NCBI GenBank assembly: GCA_023388635.1
Contig: JAEWFW010000037.1
Coordinates: 1 to 19,394, forward strand
From: Bacillota bacterium
GTDB taxonomy: Bacteria > Bacillota > Bacilli > Desulfuribacillales > Desulfuribacillaceae
DNA length: 19,394 nucleotides
Direction: 5' to 3'
This document shows positions 7,171 through 15,065 of this stretch, piece after piece. Every line of letters starts with the position of its first letter. Positions within the stretch are counted from its first letter, which is position 1. The position numbers were made by a program, and so were the translations under genes. Under the pieces are notes generated by a model. That model saw only the letters and a list, made by a program, of their open reading frames with translations, did not search any database and was not told the origin of the DNA.

Positions 7171-7632
7171 TTATTTTGACCGTAAATATTCTAGAATCTC
7201 ACTTGCATTCGTATCGGGCTTTACCTTAGGCATCACATGTTCAATATCGCCGTTCTCGTCTATGACGTACGTAGTGCGGACAACACCCATCGATACTTTG
7301 CCGTACAACTTTTTCTCCTGCCAAACATCGTATGCTTTAATGGCAATTAACTCCGGATCAGACAGCAGAATAAATGGCAGACTGTATTTGTCGGCAAATT
7401 TTTGGTGGGAAGCAATGTTATCCTTGCTGACACCAATCACTACTACATTTTGTGCCTTGAATTCTTCATAGATGTCGGCAAATGCACTCGCCTGCCGGGT
7501 ACAACCGGGGGTATTATCCTTAGGGTAAAAATACAGTATCACCTTTTTCCCACGAAAATCTAACAATGAGACGAATTTGCCATCTTTGTCGGGGAGTGTA
7601 AAATCAGGTGCTTGTGTTTTAGGTTCCAGCAT
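7171..7632 (-). CDS. bcp: Thioredoxin-dependent peroxiredoxin, BCP/PrxQ type
   Basis: 153 residues, normal for the family. Reduces hydrogen peroxide and organic peroxides in the cytosol. The peroxidatic cysteine is Cys44 in YPKDNTPGCTRQA, with the conserved Pro37 and Thr41. The resolving cysteine that many BCPs have five residues later is absent (Ser/Ala at that place), so this looks like a 1-Cys-type BCP recycled by an external thiol. GVVRTTYVIDENG near the C-terminus is the usual family strand. AGGAGG lies 8 bases before the ATG. It is second gene of an operon with yaaA, 15 bases upstream, which fits a joint role in peroxide defence. Confidence 0.92.
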   Translation of the reverse strand: MLEPKTQAPDFTLPDKDGKFVSLLDFRGKKVILYFYPKDNTPGCTRQASAFADIYEEFKAQNVVVIGVSKDNIASHQKFADKYSLPFILLSDPELIAIKAYDVWQEKKLYGKVSMGVVRTTYVIDENGDIEHVMPKVKPDTNASEILEYLRSK

Positions 7633-7647
7633 ACTAGATTCCTCCTA

Positions 7648-8406
7648 CTATAAAGTAATGTTTTCTCCTTTAATGAATACAAAATGATCTTCATTTGAAT
7701 GTTGTTCGGAATACATATATCCCAGTCGGTTGAACTGCTTGATTCCGGCAGGCCCCTCGATCTGATGCTCTGCCAAAAAGCGCACCATCTCTCCCCTCGC
7801 CATCTTACATTGCGTGCCTTTTTCGATGAGTTTGCCGTTCTTGTCTTCGACAAATCCGCAGGTTAAAAAGCGAACGTCTTTTGGCAAATAGGCAGAAACA
7901 CTTTTACTGTACTCTTTGGAAGCAAGATTGATAATCAGATCAGTTTCATTGCTGAGCTGCCGCGCCAGCTTGTCTCCCCAAAACTGATAGAGATTCTCGT
8001 ATGTATCACCATTGAGCTTCGCCTGCATTTCCAAACGATAAGGCACTACACCGTCAAAGGGACGTAAAATTCCATACATACCCGATAAAATACGCAAATG
8101 TTCTTTAATGTAATCAAATTGCCGATCTTCGAAAACAGCCGGTGCCATGTACTGGTACTGGATACCTTCGTAAGACAGAATAGCAGGGGTGAGATTACGC
8201 TGCAAATCCATATTCCCTACCCGTTCGAAATTCAACTCCGCCAGCGAGTCACTACAGCGCCAAAGTGCTTTTAAAGCCTGATAATCAAACTCTTTCAGAC
8301 GGCGCAAAAGATGCTCTGATTCAGGCAAAAACTGTGGCAAACTCTCATGCGGCAAGCTGTCGGTATCGATATTCATCTTTTTTGCCGGCGAAATGATGAT
8401 TCTCAT
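7648..8406 (-). CDS. yaaA: Peroxide stress protein YaaA (DUF328/UPF0246)
   Basis: 252 residues, the full family length. In E. coli YaaA lowers free intracellular iron during hydrogen peroxide stress and so limits Fenton damage to DNA; the fold also binds DNA. Family hallmarks are the N-terminal IISPAKKM, the central LRILSGMYGILRPFDGVVPYRLEM block, YENLYQFWGDKLA, and NLASKEYSKSV. It is the first gene of a two-gene minus-strand operon with a BCP peroxiredoxin and has a clear promoter at 8443-8470. AGGTGA precedes the ATG. The pairing of an iron-limiting protein with a peroxidase is a coherent oxidative-stress unit. Confidence 0.93.
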   Translation of the reverse strand: MRIIISPAKKMNIDTDSLPHESLPQFLPESEHLLRRLKEFDYQALKALWRCSDSLAELNFERVGNMDLQRNLTPAILSYEGIQYQYMAPAVFEDRQFDYIKEHLRILSGMYGILRPFDGVVPYRLEMQAKLNGDTYENLYQFWGDKLARQLSNETDLIINLASKEYSKSVSAYLPKDVRFLTCGFVEDKNGKLIEKGTQCKMARGEMVRFLAEHQIEGPAGIKQFNRLGYMYSEQHSNEDHFVFIKGENITL

Positions 8407-8442
8407 AGAAGTTCACCTACTCTTCTCGTATTTGGTATCGCC

Positions 8443-8470
8443 ATTATAGCAAACAAACAACTATCTGCAA
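8443..8470 (-). promoter_or_regulatory. Sigma-A promoter of yaaA-bcp
   Basis: On the minus strand, TTGCAG (8465-8470) as -35, a 16-base spacer and a perfect TATAAT (8443-8448) as -10, 37 bases upstream of the yaaA ATG. No PerR-type box was recognised around it. Confidence 0.65.
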
Positions 8471-8528
8471 AGATGCTTCTCCTCCTCTAATCCCTGCACT
8501 ATTTTAGGAACTTTTTGAATAATCCTTA

Positions 8529-10388
8529 ATGGGGTTGTCAAACATATTAAGTAACGAAAATGACAAGGATAGTGATTTTATGGGGAGAATGTTTCAGTGC
8601 ATAAAAAACCTTTTCGCGTATAAAGAACCTATAAACCCTGAACTAGGCTTTGAATTATTGGAAGGAAACAGTGAAGAAATAGAATATGAAATGAAAGAAC
8701 CCAGTATACAAGAAATAAGTAAACAGTATTGTAAAAATCAAAAAGATCTTGCAATAAAAAAGAGGCGTACAATTAGAAGAACATTTCTGGCAGTGGAGAA
8801 ATCAAAAAATACAGGAGATGTATCGGAAAAACCAGAGAATATACCAAAAAAAGCAGCTAATAACTGTCTATTACCGGAAGAAGGTAACTTATCCTGTAAA
8901 TTGCAGATAAACATTGAATACTTAAAACAGCGCTTCAATATGCCACAAAACCAAGATGTAGTAATAAGGAATTTTAATGTAGCGAGAGAAATCAATGCAT
9001 GTCTTTTATTTATGGATGGCATGGTAGATAAGAATATTATCAACCAATTTGTCCTGCCCCAGCTTATGAATGCTGAAAATTTTAAAGACTTTAATGAAGA
9101 TGACATTCTAGACCATATCGTAAGAAATGTTATATCCATTAACCAAATAACAAAGACGGGAGATATAAACGAAATAATCAAGCAGGTTTTAAATGGAGTC
9201 ACCGGGTTATTCTTAGATGGAAACAATCAATGCCTATTAATTGAAAGCAAAGGCTTTGAGAAAAGAAGCATAGATAAGCCGCAAACGGAAACGGTTATTC
9301 GGGGCTCGCAGGAAGCATTTACGGAAAATGTCAAAACGAATTTATCGCTTTTGAGAAGGATCATAAAAAACGAGAACTTAATTACAGAGATTGTACAAAT
9401 CGGCCAAACAAATCATGCTAATTGTGCCATTGTTTACTTAAAAGGAATTGCAAATCCCGAACTAATAAAAGAAGTTCAAAAAAGGGTAAAAAACATTGAT
9501 ACCGATTTTATCGAAGGGGATGGAATGCTTGAGCAGTTTATTGAAGATCGTCCCTTTATGTTGTTACCACAAGTAATCAATACGGAGAGGTCTGACAGGG
9601 CGGCTTCCTTTCTAATGGAAGGAAAAGTGCTGCTAATTAGTGAAGGAACGCCATTTGCAATCGCTGTCCCGGTTACGTTCTTCCACCTGCTTCATACTTC
9701 AGAAGATTCTTTCCTGCGCTGGCAATATGGTACATTTTTAAGGCTTATACGAATACTCGGTATTCTAATCTCATTGTTGTTGCCGGGGTTATATATTGCA
9801 TTAACACTATATCATCATGAAATGATTCCTTCGCAGCTTTTAGATTCCCTCCTAAAGGCGAGGGAACCAGTTCCATTTCCTGCAATTCTTGAAATAATAA
9901 TGCTGGAGCTATCATTTGAACTGATACGTGAGGGTGGGATACGAGTACCCGGCGTTATTGGCAACACCCTTGGTATCATTGGAGCTTTAATACTCGGACA
10001 GGCAGCTGTTTCTGCGGGGCTTGTTAGTCCTATACTAATTATTGTTGTTGCGGTAACTGGTATTGGAAGCTTTGTGATACCAAATTACTCGCTTTCTTTG
10101 GGAATCAGGATTCTACGATTTGTAATCACCCTATCAGGAGCATTAGCAGGTTTTTATGGTGTGTCTTTGGCATTGCTTTCAGTATGCCTAATCGCTTGCA
10201 GTATGAAATCCTTTGGTGTGCCTTTCTTCTCGCCGATCGCACCAAAAACCAAGCCCTATCAGGATTCCATTATTAAGCTGCCTATCTGGAAACAGAATAT
10301 GCGCCCAGATAGTTTGAACCCTCTTAATAAAAAAAGACAGGGGGATAATGCAAGAGGATGGACAGAGCGTAAAGAAGGGGGGAGCTAA
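8529..10388 (+). CDS. Spore germination protein, GerA/GerKA family (receptor A subunit)
   Basis: Up to 619 residues. The A subunit of germinant receptors sits in the spore inner membrane and is required, with B and C, to sense nutrients. After a long hydrophilic N-terminal region (about 370 residues), which contains the family core VIRNFNV..INACLLFMDGMVDK and the VIRGSQEAFTENVKTNLSLLRRI block, there are several membrane helices (about 405-575). These include RWQYGTFLRLIRILGILISL, PFPAILEIIMLELSFELIREGGIR and the SPIAPKTKP exit motif. The first ATG (8529) lacks a good ribosome site. An in-frame ATG at 8580, preceded by AAGGA, is an alternative that removes 17 residues. First gene of a four-gene operon, 2 bases before gene B; probably made in the forespore (sigma-G), though I could not find a convincing sigma-G promoter. 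Confidence 0.92.
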   Translation: MGLSNILSNENDKDSDFMGRMFQCIKNLFAYKEPINPELGFELLEGNSEEIEYEMKEPSIQEISKQYCKNQKDLAIKKRRTIRRTFLAVEKSKNTGDVSEKPENIPKKAANNCLLPEEGNLSCKLQINIEYLKQRFNMPQNQDVVIRNFNVAREINACLLFMDGMVDKNIINQFVLPQLMNAENFKDFNEDDILDHIVRNVISINQITKTGDINEIIKQVLNGVTGLFLDGNNQCLLIESKGFEKRSIDKPQTETVIRGSQEAFTENVKTNLSLLRRIIKNENLITEIVQIGQTNHANCAIVYLKGIANPELIKEVQKRVKNIDTDFIEGDGMLEQFIEDRPFMLLPQVINTERSDRAASFLMEGKVLLISEGTPFAIAVPVTFFHLLHTSEDSFLRWQYGTFLRLIRILGILISLLLPGLYIALTLYHHEMIPSQLLDSLLKAREPVPFPAILEIIMLELSFELIREGGIRVPGVIGNTLGIIGALILGQAAVSAGLVSPILIIVVAVTGIGSFVIPNYSLSLGIRILRFVITLSGALAGFYGVSLALLSVCLIACSMKSFGVPFFSPIAPKTKPYQDSIIKLPIWKQNMRPDSLNPLNKKRQGDNARGWTERKEGGS

Positions 10389-10390
10389 CG

Positions 10391-11491
10391 ATGACAAGGG
10401 AAGGAAAATTCGGAGTTCAGGAAGCTGTTTGCCTTTTAGTGATTACAATGGTTACAAAAGTTTTTTACACAAGTCCTTCCATGATTATGAAAACAGTCGG
10501 TACAACAGGCTGGTATATGACTGTAATATCCGCGGTCACAGCTACAATCGGCTTTACGTTTGTGTATTTTTTGCTGAAACACTTTCCTGGCAAAAACATC
10601 ATGGAAGCATATGATCTTGCCTTAGGACGCGTTGGAGGCTTCATTTTTTCCTTTTTGCTACTTTCCATACTTCTGATAACAGTATCTGTCAATACCAGAG
10701 AATTCGCAGAAGTATTGATGATATATGTTATGCCGTTAAGCCCGCCTAGTTTTATTATCGGGCTTCAATGCTGTGTTTTTGTACTTGCTGCTTTCCTTGG
10801 GCTGGAGTCTATTGCAAGGGCTTCAAAACTTTTTGCAGGAGTTTTATTGTTGGGACTTATAACTGTACTAATATTATCAGCCCAAAACTATAACTATCAC
10901 TATTTATTTCCTATATTTGGTTATGGAATAGGAACAACTGTATATAATGGGATTTTTCGAAGCTCTGCCTATGGCGATTTAATCATTGTCGCTGTGTTTG
11001 CGAACTCATTACAAGGTATAAACCATATAAAGAAAGCAGGATATGTAAGCTTTGCCATCTCGGGAATCATTTTAACGATTGTAATACTTACGTTTACGAT
11101 GTCATTTCCATACTATACAGGGCGGGAAATCACAGCACCTATGCACTTAATGACATCCCTAATTAATTATGGTATTTTTTTTCAAAGACTTGAACCAATA
11201 TTCCTGTTTGTATGGAATATAAGCTCGGTAATTTCTTCAACTGTGCTGTTTTATATGGTTCTAATGCTATACTGCCATATATTCAGAATACGTGACAAAA
11301 GACCATTGATTATCCCCTTGACCATCGTATTATTTAGTCTTGCAATGATACCGGAGAGCATCACATTTTTAATTACAGATTATATACAAGGCTTACGAAT
11401 GTATGGCTGGACATTATTTTTTCTTCCGCCAATGATAGCGTTATTTGTTGCAAAAATAAGAGGTAAAAAAGGGGACACGAAACATGCGTAG
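10391..11491 (+). CDS. Spore germination permease, GerAB/GerKB family (receptor B subunit)
   Basis: 366 residues with about ten membrane helices, related to APC-superfamily amino-acid permeases. In B. subtilis receptors the B subunit binds the nutrient germinant. The N-terminus (REGKFGVQEAVCLLVITMV) and the next segment (FYTSPSMIMKTVGTTGWYM) are the usual start of the family, and AYDLALGRVGGFI follows as in characterised members. The last helix ends LFVAKIRGKKG. The ATG at 10391 follows the A-subunit stop by 2 bases, with GGGGGGAG as ribosome site. Its 3' end overlaps the C-subunit gene by 8 bases. The germinant cannot be predicted. Confidence 0.93.
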   Translation: MTREGKFGVQEAVCLLVITMVTKVFYTSPSMIMKTVGTTGWYMTVISAVTATIGFTFVYFLLKHFPGKNIMEAYDLALGRVGGFIFSFLLLSILLITVSVNTREFAEVLMIYVMPLSPPSFIIGLQCCVFVLAAFLGLESIARASKLFAGVLLLGLITVLILSAQNYNYHYLFPIFGYGIGTTVYNGIFRSSAYGDLIIVAVFANSLQGINHIKKAGYVSFAISGIILTIVILTFTMSFPYYTGREITAPMHLMTSLINYGIFFQRLEPIFLFVWNISSVISSTVLFYMVLMLYCHIFRIRDKRPLIIPLTIVLFSLAMIPESITFLITDYIQGLRMYGWTLFFLPPMIALFVAKIRGKKGDTKHA

Positions 11492-12755
11492 ATTCACTTC
11501 ATTTTTTATCGTATGTATGGTGATAATACCTTTGCTTATGGGATGCTTTGACGCAAATGAACTGGAAGACTTCGTTTTTGTCGCCATGATTGGGATAGAT
11601 AAAGGAGTCACGGATACATGGAGGCTTACCTTTCTCCTCCCGTCTTTAAGTGAAGGAGCAAAGAATGGCGGCGAAGGCGAAGGTAACTTAGCAAGCAATA
11701 CGTATACAACATTTACAATAGAAGCACCCACATTTTTTGAAGGCGTATCGCTGGCAAATATAAGTATATCGAAAGACATCAGTTTTATCCATGCGAACAC
11801 GATCGTATTCTCTGAGGATTTGGCGAAAAGCGGACTAGTTGGTGAGTTTATTACCCCATTAATTAGAAACAGAGAAATACGGCGGACGGAATATGTGGTG
11901 GTATCTAAGGGTAGTGCAAAGGATTTTGTAGAAGCTGCTGGCTCAAATATTGAGTCGACCGTTAGCAAACAGTTTGAAATTTTGATGGATGCATCTAAAA
12001 ATACAGGATTTTTCCCAAAAACTACTCTAAATGATATGTATAATGCAATAAAATCTTCTTACCGTCAGCCGATTGCTATTTACGGGGCGATAAATAGCGG
12101 TGAGAACTTAAAAGACAGCAGAACACAGCAACAAAATGATTCTAATCCTTCCAGAAGCTACTATGCCGGCGATTTACCAAGGGAAGGCGGAAACAAAATA
12201 GAATTAATGGGAAGTGTCGTTGCTGATGGCGATACAATGGTTGGATTGCTTACGGGGCAGGAAACACGTATAGCACTATTGGCAAGGGGGGAATTAGAAA
12301 AAGGGACATTCTCCATACAAGACCCTGAAAAGCCCGATTTGATAGTGCCTGTTGAGATAAGGTTAGCAAGAAAACCACAAATAAAGGTGGAAACTCAGGA
12401 TAACAAACCCGTGATTGACGTAAAAATAAAACTTGAGGGGGACATACTTGCCATACAAAGCAGAATTAATTATGAGAATCCTAAGCTGGCACCCATCCTG
12501 GAAAAAGCTGTGGAAAAACATATAAAGGCAGAACTTGACGAGACAATAAAAAAATGCCAGGAATTGCGTGCGGATGTTTTTAATTTCGGATATGCCGGTA
12601 TTATGAAATTTGGAACAATCCAGGAATGGGAAGCGTATCAATGGAACAAGCAGTTTGAAAATGCAGAAGTCACTACGGCGATCGAATTCCGCATCAGACG
12701 CACTGGCATATTGCTCGATAGTTCACCGATTATTTCTACAGAGGGAGAAGAATAA
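11484..12755 (+). CDS. Spore germination lipoprotein, GerAC/GerKC family (receptor C subunit)
   Basis: 423 residues. Lipid-anchored outer face subunit of the germinant receptor. The signal peptide (MRRFTSFFIVCMVIIPLLMGC) ends in lipobox LLMGC with Cys21 as the site of lipid attachment. The mature N-terminus DANELEDFVFVAMIGIDKG is the family's signature start (normally 'WDxxEIxxxxxVxAIGID'). The C-terminal third (VKIKLEGDILAIQSRIN..., then EKHIKAELDETIKKCQELRADVFNFG) matches domain III of GerBC-type proteins. The start codon lies inside the B-subunit gene (8-base overlap), with AAGGGG upstream. It is followed after 1 base by a small membrane-protein gene. Confidence 0.93.
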   Translation: MRRFTSFFIVCMVIIPLLMGCFDANELEDFVFVAMIGIDKGVTDTWRLTFLLPSLSEGAKNGGEGEGNLASNTYTTFTIEAPTFFEGVSLANISISKDISFIHANTIVFSEDLAKSGLVGEFITPLIRNREIRRTEYVVVSKGSAKDFVEAAGSNIESTVSKQFEILMDASKNTGFFPKTTLNDMYNAIKSSYRQPIAIYGAINSGENLKDSRTQQQNDSNPSRSYYAGDLPREGGNKIELMGSVVADGDTMVGLLTGQETRIALLARGELEKGTFSIQDPEKPDLIVPVEIRLARKPQIKVETQDNKPVIDVKIKLEGDILAIQSRINYENPKLAPILEKAVEKHIKAELDETIKKCQELRADVFNFGYAGIMKFGTIQEWEAYQWNKQFENAEVTTAIEFRIRRTGILLDSSPIISTEGEE

Positions 12756-12756
12756 A

Positions 12757-12924
12757 ATGGACTATATTACAATTGTTTTTATACTCCTCCCTTCGATTTA
12801 TACTCTAAGCTTCGCAAGATATAGTTGGAATACGAACAATAAACTAGCTGCCTTTGGATCGGTGCTTTTAGCATTGATTTCAATCGTGCTACCCATGGTG
12901 TTGATTTTTATACGGTTGACATAG
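12757..12924 (+). CDS. Small two-helix membrane protein, candidate germinant receptor D subunit
   Basis: 55 residues, starting one base after the C-subunit stop codon with GAGGGAG about ten bases before the ATG, so almost certainly translated with the ger operon. Hydropathy shows two membrane helices, about residues 3-20 (YITIVFILLPSIYTLSFA) and 32-53 (AFGSVLLALISIVLPMVLIF), joined by a short polar loop RYSWNTNNKL. Some Bacillus ger operons encode a small two-helix 'D' protein of 55-80 residues that modulates receptor function; position, size and topology fit. No sequence signature proves the relationship, so the role is inference. Confidence 0.65.
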   Translation: MDYITIVFILLPSIYTLSFARYSWNTNNKLAAFGSVLLALISIVLPMVLIFIRLT

Positions 12925-13170
12925 GCAAGGAATTGTCTACCCTTACCACTGCGGAATACGTGATGGCAAACTCCGGGAGCCCCTGCGCATCATCCTCCGT
13001 GTTGCATTGAAGAATAATTTGCCCGGAGAACTATACATTCTTCCGTACAGAATGAACACATTCCAGATGGCGAAATATGCTTTCCGCGCATATTGGTGTT
13101 ATTAAACGCGGATGACAAATTAGGGCTGTATGACATAATGATCCATCCTTATTTTTTGTTCGATTATAAT
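12925..13170 (+). pseudogene. Unassigned coding-like remnant between ger operon and dehydrogenase fragment
   Basis: A plus-strand frame from about 12919 to 13106 (about 60 codons, stop TAA) has no start codon or ribosome site and contains the peptide REPLRIILRVALKNNLPGEL. A second open stretch in another frame (LVLLNADDKLGLYDIMIHP) follows. The composition looks like decayed coding sequence. I do not recognise the family and the call is weak. Confidence 0.25.
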
Positions 13171-13174
13171 TTTA

Positions 13175-13621
13175 TTAAACTCGATTTACCTGCTTCCCGT
13201 TCAGCCAAGAATAAAGATTCTCAAACACAATTTCCGCCCTTAGCTCCATAGATTCCTTCGAAGCAAACGCAATATGCGGTGTCACAATCGTATTGGGGCT
13301 ATGTAGGAGCGGATGATTTAAAGGCAATGGCGGTTCAATTTCAAACACGTCACAAGCAGCTCCCGCAATCGTTCCTTCCCGCAGTGCATCAGCCAGTGCT
13401 GCCGAATCTACAACGCCACCTCTCGCTGTATTGATGAGAATAGCGTGTTTTTTCATCAGAGCAAGTGCCGATTTCCCAATCAGATTTTTTGTCTCAGACG
13501 TCAGCGGGCAGTGCAAAGAAATGATGTCTGAGCGCTTTAGCAGTTCTTCCAGTGTAACCTGTTCATCAATCGCTCCATCGGTAATCGTACTTCTATTATA
13601 AGCAATCACAGAGCAGCCGCC
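13175..13621 (-). pseudogene. D-2-hydroxyacid dehydrogenase, 5'-truncated (C-terminal half only)
   Basis: About 149 residues of a phosphoglycerate-dehydrogenase-like protein. Present: the second part of the NAD-binding domain (GCSVIAYNRS, DIISLHCPLTSETKNLI), the INTARGGVVD motif with the catalytic Arg, DVFEIEPP with the catalytic Glu, and VTPHIAFAS with the catalytic His. Missing: the whole N-terminal substrate domain and the GxGxxG dinucleotide loop, which should sit immediately before GCSVIAYNR. At that point (about 13615-13636) the sequence turns into an opposite-strand chemoreceptor gene. The frame stays open into the neighbour by chance, but that part is not dehydrogenase. A functional enzyme is not possible from this fragment. 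Confidence 0.85.
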
Positions 13622-13636
13622 GCGCACTTCGACGTT

Positions 13637-14680
13637 ATGGCGACTGGAGATTTCAGTAGAGATATCGCGGTCTCTGATAAAATTGGGCGCGACGAGATTT
13701 CCGACCTTTTCCGCTCCGCCGACAGTATGAACACCTCCATCCGCACGCTCTTGACCGACGTCTCCGAGGTCTCCGTCCAAAGCGCCGCCATGGCAGAGAC
13801 CATCGTCGGCAATATGCGCGAAACCGACCGTTTCGTCCAAGATGTGGTCGGAACCATGCAGGATCTCTCGGCAGGTCTAGAAGAAACAGCCGCTTCAAGC
13901 GAAGAAGTGAGTGCCTCGGTCAGCGAGATCGACATCGCGGTGGAACACCTTCATCAGAAAGCCGCCGAAAGCGCCGAACATGCTACTGCTATTAAGGATC
14001 GGGCTATGGCTCTGATGACTTCGATGGAAGCGTCCAAGAAGACCGCCGACACGATGATCGAAGAATCCAATCTAAAACTTAAACAGGCAATCCAAGATAC
14101 GGAAGCAGTGCGGCAGATTGGAGTTTTGTCTACGGCCATCCTTGGTATCGCCGAACAGACTAACCTTCTCTCGCTCAACGCGGCAATCGAAGCGGCTCGA
14201 GCTGGCGAATCCGGCAAAGGCTTCGCCGTTGTAGCTGAGGAAATCCGCAAACTAGGAGCGAACTCCAAGAATAATGTGGCTGAAATCCAAAGCATCAGTG
14301 ACCGCGTGACCTCCTCTGTCTCTCACCTAGCCGACAGCGCCGAAAGCATGATGGTCTTCCTCTCCGACAACGTCGTGCGTGACTACGCGATGTTGATGGA
14401 CGCCGCCACCCAGTATGCCAACGACGCCGCTTACGTCAACACCATGACTGACAGCGTTGATGCTACCACCACGATGCTGCGACAATCCATCACCCAAATG
14501 ATGCAAGCAATCAACGAGGTAGCTATCGTCACAAGCGATAGCGCCAATGACGTCACCAGGATCAACGAGGACGTTGCAGCCATCTCGTTACGCGCTAACG
14601 ATGTTACGAAAAAATCGGAGACCAGCCTCAGCCTCTCGCGCTCCCTTCTGGACGCAACCAGTAAATTTAAGCTTATCTAA
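13637..14680 (+). pseudogene. Methyl-accepting chemotaxis protein, 5'-truncated (HAMP end and signalling domain)
   Basis: 347 residues. The sequence starts inside the HAMP linker (MATGDFSRDI...DEISDLFRSADSM) and continues through the helical methylation region to the highly conserved signalling tip (IAEQTNLLSLNAAIEAARAGESGKGFAVVAEEIRKL split around residues 165-205), which binds CheA/CheW. The returning helix ends at KFKLI. The sensor domain and both membrane helices are absent. The ATG at 13637 has no ribosome site; the sequence before it belongs to a dehydrogenase on the other strand. It is best read as a broken gene, although a soluble signalling fragment cannot be excluded. Base composition is more G/C-rich than the ger operon nearby. 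A terminator follows at 14685. Confidence 0.85.
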
Positions 14681-14684
14681 AGCC

Positions 14685-14727
14685 TAAGAACCCGTACTCA
14701 ATTGGAGCACGGGTTCTTACTGAATTT
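14685..14727 (+). terminator. Terminator after the chemoreceptor fragment
   Basis: TAAGAACCCGT (14685-14695) and ACGGGTTCTTA (14710-14720 approximately) form a perfect 11-bp stem, followed by CTGAATTTTTTC. It begins 5 bases after the stop codon. Confidence 0.85.
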
Positions 14728-14742
14728 TTTCACAATACATAC

Positions 14743-14771
14743 TTGATTGCACTACGTGAGTAGATTATAAT
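14743..14771 (+). promoter_or_regulatory. Promoter of tRNA-Ser
   Basis: TTGATT (14743-14748), a 17-base spacer and a perfect TATAAT (14766-14771), ending 18 bases before the mature tRNA 5' end. Confidence 0.65.
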
Positions 14772-14789
14772 AAAAAGATAAGTCTACAC

Positions 14790-14878
14790 GGAGACGTATC
14801 GAAGTGGCTATAACGGGGCTGACTCGAAATCAGTTGTACGGCAACGTACCGTGGGTTCGAATCCCACCGTCTCCGCCA
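14790..14878 (+). tRNA. tRNA-Ser (anticodon CGA)
   Basis: The acceptor arms GGAGACG (14790-14796) and CGTCTCC (14868-14874) pair perfectly, followed by discriminator G and an encoded CCA (14876-14878). The anticodon stem CTGA/TCAG encloses the 7-base loop CTCGAAA, giving anticodon CGA, which reads UCG. The long variable arm (GTACG-GCAA-CGTAC) marks it as a class II serine tRNA. The T-loop GTTCGAATC is canonical. It has its own promoter and terminator, so it is an independent unit, and it lies directly beyond the truncated chemoreceptor. Confidence 0.97.
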
Positions 14879-14890
14879 AATCCAAATTAG

Positions 14891-14934
14891 ACAAAAGGAC
14901 TTGAACCCTCGTGGTTCAAGTTCTTTTGTTTTGC
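14891..14934 (+). terminator. Terminator of tRNA-Ser
   Basis: A 17-bp stem (14891-14907 with 14913-14929; one G-U pair) with the 5-base loop CTCGT, ending in TTTTGTTTTG. It starts 12 bases after the CCA end. Confidence 0.85.
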
Positions 14935-15002
14935 AATGATATTTTTTAGTTTATAGAAAAAATGCAACTTAAATCGGATAAACGCAACTTACCCCCAATT
15001 TA

Positions 15003-15031
15003 TTGAACCGTCAAAATTCATAGGTTATACT
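15003..15031 (+). promoter_or_regulatory. Sigma-A promoter of the alpha/beta hydrolase gene
   Basis: TTGAAC (15003-15008), a 17-base spacer and TATACT (15026-15031), 34 bases before the ATG at 15066. The remaining part of 14935-15002 shows nothing else. Confidence 0.65.
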
Positions 15032-15065
15032 GGCCAAAACAACAGACAGAAAGGGAGTATCACTT

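Noticed and set aside
8407..8528. Sigma-G promoter for the ger operon
   Set aside because: Expected on biological grounds, but no pair of hexamers with correct spacing matched the consensus well enough.
13622..13840. Apparent N-terminal extension of the dehydrogenase frame
   Set aside because: It is the antisense of the chemoreceptor coding sequence; it resembles no dehydrogenase and lacks the GxGxxG loop.
14790..14878. Integration (att) site at the tRNA-Ser gene
   Set aside because: tRNA 3' ends are common att sites, but no integrase gene and no second copy of the tRNA 3' end is visible in the window.
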